Part shown: positions 56,181 to 64,000 of the stretch, one piece after another
Position numbering within the stretch: position 1 is the first letter of the stretch
How the letters are laid out: each line of letters begins with the position of its first letter
DNA from: Dichotomocladium elegans
Taxonomy: Eukaryota > Mucoromycota > Mucoromycetes > Mucorales > Lichtheimiaceae
Length of the DNA: 64,000 nucleotides
Assembly: GCA_025716815.1 (NCBI GenBank)
Contig: JAIXMN010000002.1
Coordinates: forward strand, 1-64,000
Reading direction: 5' to 3'
Position numbers and translations under genes: made by a program
The notes under the pieces: generated by a model
Told to the model about the DNA's origin: nothing
Database searches by the model: none
What the model saw: only the letters and a program-made list of their open reading frames with translations

Positions 56181-58335
56181 TTAATCCTGCGATAACAGGG
56201 CCGGAAAGTTCTTCTTGTCTGCTGCTGCTGCTGCTGCTGCAGTGGCCTTGGGATGTCGGAATCGCTCTAGAATCTCCCCGTTGGTCCGGAGGCTCAAGAG
56301 GATGTGCCGAAAGTTGAGTACCGCTGCTGTGTCTCGGTTCCAAAGCCGCGAGCGAGAGAATTCCATGGACTTCAAACAATTTAAGTTTGTACACCTTAGA
56401 AGCCCGTGGTATTTGATCCCAGGACGCTTTATTCGCTGCCATGGTCGTGGATTGGGAATGCGCTTGAAGGTCTCCAGGCGGTTCGAGCACTCGGGACAGG
56501 TCACGGAGGTGCGGTACTCGTCTATCAAATAAACTTTGAACCCATGCCTCTTGAATATATCCCTCCGGCCCTTGCCGCGGATGGGCTCGTGGAAGCGGGC
56601 TATGGGTGCAGACCAGTTTCCCATGACAAGCACGGTGTCCTTTCCGAATCTTCGTCATAGAGTGCGCACCAATCGAGCATCGGCCTGCTTCTGGTTTATG
56701 TAGGCAGAGAGGCGTAATTTCCGATGGAGCGGATGATTGTGGGCCTCATGGTCTACATACGGATGCATCTTTCGGGCTCGACGCTTTCCCCAGTCGCTCT
56801 TTGCCGGCCCGTACTTGTTGTGTATACCGTGTCGTGTCCTGAGTGATTTGTGTCGCGATATCAAAAGTAGAATAATTTTAGTAGTGAGGGCCACTCTGCT
56901 AGCAGTTTGGTTTATACAGACGTACACTCGTATTACGAATCGTTGTTCTTTTCTCTGATAAAGTTCACTACCTTCGAGTCTCACGACTTATTATTGTCTG
57001 TTTACGCCATCCACTGCATACCGGTGTATTTTAGGGAGCTCGGGCGTGCTCAACTCATGCATCCCATAATGCAGATCGCGACGGCCTGGATCAATGAGAA
57101 GACACTTGCCCTCGGTCTCTTGCAGCTCGTCGTGTGGGATGTCATGAATGTAGGAACAGTCTGCGGAGTGATCGTTCTTGCTCTGATCCCTCCGAGCGCC
57201 CCTGTTCCTCATGCTGTCGGCAATGCATAAGCATTCGGGCTCCAGAGCACTGTCATCGGTTATGATATCACCGGTATAAGTCCGGGTTCGCTTGCGATTA
57301 AGGTTCTTCTTTGCCTCAGGGTTTTGAGTATGATTGATACAGACACTCCGTCTGTTTGTATTGCTCCAAAGAACCTCCTGTCATGCCTATCCTTAAATGC
57401 CTTGGACTTGAGGTCAAGTACCTTCCCCCATGTCTTCTCAATCGGTGGGTCTTTAGTGGATGCCTGCCTTGATATATGCTGGCAGAGGATTCGCGTGTCG
57501 ATGTGGATGTGGCATGGAATCCAAGAAGTCCGGAGAGGAAAACATTGGACTGACTTTGCCTCCATCGTGTCTAGGAACTTGCAGAGCTGATAAAAAGCAT
57601 TGAGATGTTTTCCCGGAGATTTCTTCACATCATAGTAGATGTCATCTTTGGCGAACTTATATAAGTGTCGTCGTACGCTTGAAGGATCGGTGACAGTTCA
57701 GCGAGGATGAGATGAGCTTCCGGTGTGAGATTGCTGTGATCCGGGTTTCTGCGTCGCAGTGCCTCCTTGATTTGACGGGCTGGCTTCCAGATTCTCTCCT
57801 CACAGACCTGGCGGAACTCGTGTTCATCGCTGCTAACCATTTCTTTGCGTATAGCTTCCTTCCGCTGACGCACGTTCAACAGACTGTTGACAACGCGCCG
57901 TAAACATTCGCCAAACCGCTGCTGGACATTAACCTTGTAGGCAGTCATGATCTCGGTGCTGACATAGGCTGCGACCTGGGACATGTTGGGATGTTGTCCA
58001 GGCTCAATGTTGGCAGCATTCGAGTAGCCTTCGAGGTGTGTCTTTATGAGGGTCCTAATAGTCTTGGTCGACGGCTTGACCTTCTCGCGCATGAACTTCC
58101 TACCGGCCAGACTGAGGAAAACTTCATAGAAGAATGCTTGACCGATGAGCTCGCAGGGGTTGAAGTCATGGCCGCGTTCCAGTTCGTGGAGGAGGATCCA
58201 GCGCGAGAGCTGGTATGTGTGCGTGGTGAGAAAGTGGGTAGTCCGGACCAGGTTCTCCAGGTTCTCCAGATACTGCTGCTTCCACCCAATAGACCTTAAA
58301 GAGGTCTTGATGACCCTGGTCTTGGCGTCGGCCAT
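56181..58335 (-). pseudogene. Fanzor (eukaryotic TnpB-like) RNA-guided nuclease, recently broken
   Basis: Nearly complete Fanzor gene. Starting from ATG at 58335 (MADAKTRVIKTSLRS), the N-terminal helical part includes QYLENLENLVRTTHFLTTHT and FGECLRRVVNSLLNVRQRKE. It continues with DDIYYDVKKSPGKHLNA, LCKFLDTMEAKS, RuvC-I FFGAIQTDGVSVS (Asp codon 57350-57352), LLIDPGRRDL, HRKLRLSAYINQKQADARL, MGNWSAPIARFHEPIRGKG (candidate catalytic Glu 56586-56588), VYLIDEYRTS, a zinc ribbon (CPEC, LRCTNLNC) and RuvC-III WNRDTAAVLNFR (Asp 56331-56333). It ends at 56181. Breaks: a frameshift near 57660, another near 57333, stops and loss of similarity around 56960-57000, and TGA at 56655-56657 where CGA (Arg) would fit. 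No introns were needed. All RuvC residues remain, so inactivation looks recent. Confidence 0.88.
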
Positions 58336-58446
58336 GATCGGTACAAAGGAAAGGAAGGGACACGTAATCTGAGACAGGTAGCCCATATACATAGTAAAAC
58401 TTGAGTTGTCAATTGATCGAAAGATGACCAATGATCAGTCGCATTT

Positions 58447-58472
58447 ATGCCACGCGCACGGTTCTGTGGCAT
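58447..58472. other. Inverted repeat upstream of the Fanzor relic
   Basis: ATGCCAC and GTGGCAT form a 7-bp stem with a 12-nt loop, about 110 bp upstream of the Fanzor start codon. It could mark the element end or be chance. Confidence 0.3.
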
Positions 58473-59642
58473 TTCTATCACAAATCAGCACTTCTTGTGA
58501 GACTACAGCTCTGGCCGTCTGGAGTCGCTGCCCGTGCCACACTGAACATAGTCTGACTGAGTGACTGAGTCAGCCAACAGGCGTTTTTACTAATAGATAC
58601 ACCTGTATCGGCTCGGTAAAGTCATCTTCAAGAATGTGAAATGATATTTGTGCCATCACGCTACCCAACCGCTAAACTATTTTCATAACCCGCAAACAAA
58701 AAGTTCAATTGGCTGAATGGCGAGGAAAAATCCTGTAGTACACAGTAAGCGGGTGATATTTTTTTGCGACCACGGGTCCCGAACATCCGATCTTTTTTTT
58801 TCCGGCAAGATCCAAGTTGAGTTGGGGGAGGGGAGAGGAGAGCGCACGCTATCTCCAGATGATTCAGATGAACCACCCAAAATTTCCGCAACTCCTCTCC
58901 TCATCGATCATCAACATCCATTCCGGACGAGTATCCAACTTTTTAATAGAAAGAGACACTCCTAATGGTTGCTCCATAAATGGAAAAGGTTGCTAACACG
59001 GGAATTCAATACAACGCTACACGTGTTAATGAATGCTTCTTTTACTTGGTTGGTTTGTGTGCACTGTTGGGAAGCAAAACGATTTCTAACCCCCCCCATT
59101 TTCATACATTTCACCTTACCTTCAACTCCCCCCCAACACACACAGACGTATAACACGAGCCAAAGAACTTTCTGAATTTCTTTTTTGTTCCTCATCGCCG
59201 GGCATTTTTTATAATTAATATAGCTGTAATAGAGGAGGGGAAATAGTATATACTGAGATGAGAGATGCCACGGAAAAAAAAGGAAAAGGAGGATAGGGTA
59301 ATGGCGGGTGAAAAAGACAAGGCATGGATCAGGTGGGCTAGATGACGATCGATGCAAACGGGGAAAAAGGAGGAGGGTTGAGGAACGTTTTAAAAAGATG
59401 GAAGCGGTTGCTTTTGAAAAAAAAAGGATTGTTTACACGATAAGTGATGAAGGTGCATTAAAGGTAGTATACAAAGAAAAACAAGACGCTTTCTCTAATC
59501 AAGAGGTCCGAGCAATGACAATGAGGGAGAATTTGCAAAGGGGAGATAGGCGGTGGGAGAGTGGGGAAGAGGGAGGGTATACATTCCTTTGCAAGGGAAA
59601 AAGGACCTCAGGTTTAATACAAACACGGGGGGGGTGTTTTCT
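58473..59642. other. Intergenic
   Basis: No gene recognised. It includes a Gcn4/AP-1-like TGAGTCA near 58565 and A- or G-rich runs near 59300-59640, the 3' flank of the next gene. Confidence 0.4.
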
Positions 59643-60905
59643 TTAGACGACATAGTCGAAATGACTTGTGCCGTACCGAAGCGTACTGCCTGGTTCGTAA
59701 TATGATTTTGGTCGCTGCTGTGGCTGTTGCTGGTGGTGGTGCTTGTAATGGGAGGGATAATAGGAGGTGGAGTCATTGTAGTCCAATACCCCGGCCACTT
59801 TAATGGGTGGCCTGATAAGTCCGGATGCTCCACTTGACCTGGCGAGGATCGGTGGGGTAATTGGTTCTTGCGGCTGCTGAGGCTGTTGCTGTTGTTGTTG
59901 TCCGTAATAGCGGGAGTAGTACGATGAGGTGAGGGAGGACGCACTTGTCACTGTGCTTCGACGGTGCTGGTGATGGTGGCGAGGATAATAGGACGTTGAT
60001 GCAGGGGCTTCTTCTTCAGGTCGCTTTGATGTTGTCATTGACGAAGACAACATGGCAAGTGACTCGGTGAGTTCTCTGAGCTGCGTATCACTGCTTTTTT
60101 GCATTGCCACGAGGGTACGTGCGTCAAGCGTAGGCGACGATATTGCAGCTGACCAGAGACGCTGGTTCATGGCAATTGTCTCTGCTACGACGGCAGCCAT
60201 CGATCTTGCAAGGAGCGGTTCAGGATGCTGCTGCTGTTCGAAGAGATGTAGAGCCTCTGAAAGGCGGCGCTGGTGGACGGTGGCTGGGCGCGGAGAGGCA
60301 GGCGAGGAGGAGGGCGTGCGTACCGAAGACGAGCAGGACGAGGACGAGGCAGAGTCATCAGCAGCAATATGCGATTCCTTGACTTCGAGCTTCTTGAGTC
60401 GGCTCTTAATCTCAACAAGCTCTTTCCAAAATGTATCGTTGCTCTCATCCTCGTCCTCATTGTCGAGGTCTTCCATCGCAAGAATAAGGCTTTGTCGGCG
60501 ACTGCTGGCACGGCTGCTGCGTTCTTGTCGTTGCTGTCGCTGCTGCTTCAGTACAGCTGTCGTGAGCAGCTCGTAATCATCGTCGTAGTCATCCATTTTA
60601 ACCGATGCTGATGAAGCAGCTATTGGAGAGCGTTTAACCATGGAAGCAGAGCGCCTTGGTGATTGCTGATTTTCTTCGGGATGCTTTACGACGAGTTTAG
60701 CTCGTGCGGAGGCTGTAAGTGCTGTTATAGAAGTACGGCGAGGCTGGCGCTGATGATGCTGTTGTTGCCCTTTCCGTTGCTGAGTGGGTGGAGGATTGGT
60801 TACCAGAGTCGAGTGGCGTCGGGTTTGAGAAGACGCAGGTTTGGGAGGATCGGCTGCAGGAGATATATAGGAAGAGGCACGTCTGGTACTGATAGTAGAG
60901 CTCAT
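59643..60905 (-). CDS. Unknown low-complexity protein with a short coiled coil
   Basis: A single-exon frame of 420 residues from ATG at 60905 (MSSTISTRRASSYISPAADP); an upstream extension lacks a better start. No family recognised. The N-terminus is Ser/Pro/Gln/Arg-rich. A central acidic and helical part (FWKELVEIKSRLKKLEVKES) looks like a short coiled coil, and a second helical part follows (AMAAVVAETIAMNQRL-like, then LRELTESLAMLSSSM). The C-terminus is rich in Gln, His and Tyr and ends in FDYVV. The pattern suggests an intracellular scaffold or regulatory protein, but that is only a guess. The plus-strand frames across it are shadows. Confidence 0.7.
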   Translation of the reverse strand: MSSTISTRRASSYISPAADPPKPASSQTRRHSTLVTNPPPTQQRKGQQQHHQRQPRRTSITALTASARAKLVVKHPEENQQSPRRSASMVKRSPIAASSASVKMDDYDDDYELLTTAVLKQQRQQRQERSSRASSRRQSLILAMEDLDNEDEDESNDTFWKELVEIKSRLKKLEVKESHIAADDSASSSSCSSSVRTPSSSPASPRPATVHQRRLSEALHLFEQQQHPEPLLARSMAAVVAETIAMNQRLWSAAISSPTLDARTLVAMQKSSDTQLRELTESLAMLSSSMTTSKRPEEEAPASTSYYPRHHHQHRRSTVTSASSLTSSYYSRYYGQQQQQQPQQPQEPITPPILARSSGASGLIRPPIKVAGVLDYNDSTSYYPSHYKHHHQQQPQQRPKSYYEPGSTLRYGTSHFDYVV

Positions 60906-62891
60906 GATGATAACAACAGAGGCATAAAGGATGAGGTGGTGGCAATAAAACAAAAGCTTTGAAGGTAAAAAAAAGGAAGCAAGGAAGAAAGTGGCCGGAA
61001 ATATAAAGAGGTCCCTGACATTTAAAGAGAAGTAAATTTAGATCAATTATTTGGGGGGGATGCCTTGTGATGCAGCAGCATGCTGCACATCTCCCATCAC
61101 CCTTTCTAGGGGCTCATCATGTTACTTGCCTGTGTCACTTGACTAAGCGCAATGGAAACGAAAACGTCGATCTCGCTCTCCCCCCCTTATTAATCGACGA
61201 GAAAACAAAAAGCCGTGTCTTTGTACGACTCGATTTAAATTGGACGGTACACAAGAATGCGTGCACGCGCACAGAGCGTTTCTGGGTCTTATAAGCACAC
61301 TGCTTATGTATATCATCTTTTTTGAAATCGCGGTCTCTTGCGGGAAAAAAGGGGAAGGGATAAGTCGATGTGGACGGTCAAGGAGGTTAAAGGGATTCAT
61401 CTCAAGGCAGATAGCAAGATGGTCCGAAACTTCGCAAGTTATAGCACGAGCTTCTATGGAAATGCGCGGTGTATAAATAACGTGAAGTTAATGCAACAGT
61501 CTAAGAGGATAGAAAAAAAATACGCGGATGCTAGATGATCCCATCCATACATGTCTTACTCTGTCGTGCCTTTTGGGCAAACAGGTTTTTCTATATGAGG
61601 ACGATAAGTTTTTTTTTCTTTTTGCATCCTCTCCTTCTCTTCATCCCCTTTATTTTTGCCACACTGCCAGGGACACCGATAGACCATAACGGGCTGCACA
61701 AAGATTGTAACATGGGATAAAGCCAAGCGAGCACGTAAGGTGACACATTCTTTCTGCCTGCCAGCTAGTCAGCTTATCACTCAGCCGGACATGGGCCATG
61801 TCTTTACTCTCTCGTGCTAACGGATCATAATTCCAACCGCGCATTATAGGCTTTTATTTTCTCCTATATTTTATTAGACATGTAGACTTTTATGTCCATG
61901 ATCTGCTTAAGTTCCTAATCAAGCATCCCTAAACATTTCATCTTAAACTTTGGGTGCATATCCTTCTTGTGATGCTTCCCAAGATAAAGAAGCTGATGGC
62001 AAATTGACGTTGTGCATGTATGAATGGAACAGAACTCTTTTGTAGAGTTCATTCTACCTGTTTCTTATTTTCGAGTATTGACTCCTTGAGCGGTGACCTC
62101 TATATTTTTATATATAAGAGTAGATTTCACCGATGATGATTGCCATCCTAAAGCACTCATCTGGGATCCTATACGTATTTATGCAATTAAATTCACAGCA
62201 AATGGATTAACAGCGCCATTGATGAAGCAATTACGGTAAAAAAAAAAAAAGGAAGCTCGTGGTGCTCGTTAACGGCAACAAACATACAATGGTGCCATAT
62301 CGGGTCAGTGGAGTGTGGTACAATCTGTGACCATGCGGGAAGTACCATGATTTGACTACATGATAAGTAACCTGCTGAAGCAAAAGCAGAATTAAAACAC
62401 GACGTTTATGTCATGCCCTTGTGCCGTTACCCCATCCTCCTCATATGCATCAGACGCCAGTACTTTCTCAGAATCCCCAAGAAGATGGTCGCAGCTGCAA
62501 CTAGAATTCTGCATGAGCAGTGTTTGCCGTGGGGGGAGGGAGATTATTTATTCAAAATAATAATGATGCTGAAGGCGCCCAATGATGCATAGAGTGAAAT
62601 GGCGCCTCTTACGCCGTAGTAGAGCTGATACGGTAATCCCGCCATGGATGATTTTCTCGAACAGTGAGCAAACGCTGTTTCTAAGGGGGTGCGCTTTCTT
62701 TTTGTTCGTGGAGCGACACTAATTTTTTTAGAAAGACCGGTTGCTGGAATAACCTTCCTGGAATAAAGGCACCCCTCTTCCTATGATAAGATTTGAGCAT
62801 CGTGTAGCCACTTTGCTTTTTGTTTGCATGTTTACTGATGAGAACGCAATCGGCCAAACTCAACCGATCTTTTTGTTACACAATCCATCCA
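60906..62891. other. Long intergenic region, no gene recognised
   Basis: AT-rich, with poly-A and poly-T runs. Divergent promoters for the unknown protein and the ATPase gene are expected here. Short frames (for example 61067-61294) show no family resemblance. Confidence 0.4.
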
Positions 62892-62897
62892 TATAAA
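62892..62897 (+). promoter_or_regulatory. TATA box of the P-type ATPase gene
   Basis: TATAAA lies about 94 bp upstream of the ATG at 62991. Confidence 0.45.
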
Positions 62898-62990
62898 CGC
62901 GCCTCTTCGTTTCCCCGCATATGGGTCTTTTTCTTTTTTTACCCTAGATCCATAGATACTGAGCTCTTTCGCAGCTTACCTTGCATTTGA

Positions 62991-64000
62991 ATGGCTATCG
63001 TCACGACACTGGACACGGCAGCAGGGTGTTGGCACACGCAGTCGGTCGATGCAGTTGTCGCCTTCCTCGAGACCAACCTCAAGACGGGTCTGACGGATGC
63101 AGAGGTAGCCGCAAGACAGGCCCAATATGGCATCAATGCCCTGGCCGATGCGAACGGACATGTATGGCTCAAAATTCTGCTGCGGCAACTGATGGATGTG
63201 ATGAACTGGGTCTTTGTAGCATTAGGCGTTGTATGCTACGTGCTCAAGGATTATATCACCGGCACGTTGCTTATTGCGGTCGGTATCTTCAATACCGGCC
63301 TGGGATATTCCCAAGAATATGCAGCCGAACGAACACTTGCAGCTCTGCGCGACCTCTCCTCCCCCATGGCGACCGTGCTTCGCAACAATGGTGATGTTAT
63401 CACAGTGCCGAGCGAGGCCCTTGTGCCAGGCGACATCCTCCTGATCCAGGAAGGCAACACGGTGCCAGCAGACGCGCGGCTTGTGGCTGATGTAACCAAC
63501 CTAGAAATGGACGAGGCATTGTTAACAGGAGAATCGGTCCCTGTACAAAAGCAGTTGGTGGTACTTGAACGCCCAGGTGAAGCGAGCGGCATCACACAGA
63601 CACATCGGCCCCCCTCCTTCCCATCTCTTTCCACTCAAACTAATTACCTACGGTATATGGATAGATGAACCTCTCGGAGACCGGATCAATATGGTCTACA
63701 GCTCCACCATTGCCACCAAGGGCCGGGCGAAGGCGGTCGTTACCGCCACTGGCATGGCCACCGAGATCGGCAAGGTCGCGCAGCAGCTCGGAAAAAAAGC
63801 CATGGCCGACCGCACACGAATGCAGGAGAGTTTGAACAAAATGTATGTGTATTTATCGTTCCTTGCCATTCTGCTCGCCCTTATTGTGCTGGCGTCGGTT
63901 CGGTTCAAGGTCAATTACGATATCGGCATGTATGCCATGACAGCTGCGCTGAGCGTCCTGCCAGCCGGCCTGACGACGGTACTAACGGTGACGCTGGTAT
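62991..64000 (+). CDS. P-type cation ATPase, ENA (sodium/potassium) type, 5' part
   Basis: N-terminal part of a plasma-membrane P-type ATPase that exports Na+ or K+. The gene runs off the window. Exon 1 (62991-63576) and the start of exon 2 (from 63665) join in phase. Seen: a cation-ATPase N-terminal domain (FLETNLKTGLTDAEVAARQA, YGINAL), membrane helices 1-2 (WVFVALGVVCYVLKDYITG), the actuator domain with VPGDILLIQEGNTVPADARL and the TGES loop (ALLTGESVPVQKQ), then VYSSTIATKGRA and helices 3-4. The helix 4 region reads AALSVLPAGLTTVLTVTLV. The absence of a long N-terminal extension and the SVLPAGL context fit ENA (P2D) pumps better than SERCA or PMR1. The phosphorylation site lies beyond the window. 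Confidence 0.85.

Noticed and set aside
58555..58575. Near-palindrome with a Gcn4/AP-1 site (TGAGTCA) as a regulatory element
   Set aside because: It lies beside a pseudogene with no nearby gene start that it would obviously control, and a 7-bp site is expected by chance in 64 kb.

Overview
The window looks like a nuclear contig from a filamentous fungus, most likely Mucoromycota. The reasons are short GT-AG introns (about 36 to 113 bp) in nearly every gene, an ergosterol-pathway gene, proline/glutamine/histidine-rich fungal regulators, an ENA-type P-type ATPase, and Fanzor (eukaryotic TnpB-like) relics of a type I associate with Mucorales. The taxon is an inference. No rRNA, convincing tRNA, CRISPR array or viral gene was seen.

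Layout. 0-1.2 kb: PIF1-type helicase relic. 1.6-2.5 kb: ER cyclophilin. 2.5-5.6 kb: transposon debris. 5.6-7.5 kb: delta-14 sterol reductase (ERG24). 8.0-11.6 kb: type II membrane dipeptidyl aminopeptidase. 11.8-24.0 kb: repeat-rich region (copy 1 of a segmental duplication) holding a 31/32-bp minisatellite of about 60 units and a 69-bp minisatellite of about 15 units. 24.4-38 kb: gene-dense core with a NatC Lsm-like subunit, an HbpS/DUF336-like protein, a Myb plus zinc-finger factor, an unknown protein, an amino-acid permease, a UPF0538/C2orf76 homologue, a small unknown gene and ataxin-2/Pbp1. 40-41.8 kb: old Fanzor pseudogene. 43.2-50.0 kb: copy 2 of the duplication, with the same blocks in rotated order and different simple repeats. 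52.4-55.9 kb: secreted GH35 beta-galactosidase. 56.2-58.3 kb: a younger, nearly complete Fanzor pseudogene. 59.6-60.9 kb: unknown low-complexity protein. 63.0 kb to the end: start of an ENA-type cation ATPase.

The genes do not form one pathway; this is a housekeeping neighbourhood interrupted by two related repeat islands and by remnants of at least three transposon types. The points most worth a second look are the two Fanzor loci, the rotated duplication with its unlike repeat expansions at equivalent positions, the minisatellite that is open in all three frames of one strand, the frequent GC-AG introns and the Myb/Sfp1-like fusion protein.

Exon boundaries were worked out by hand. Reading phase was checked across every junction of the multi-exon genes; only the Myb gene's 5' end is unresolved.
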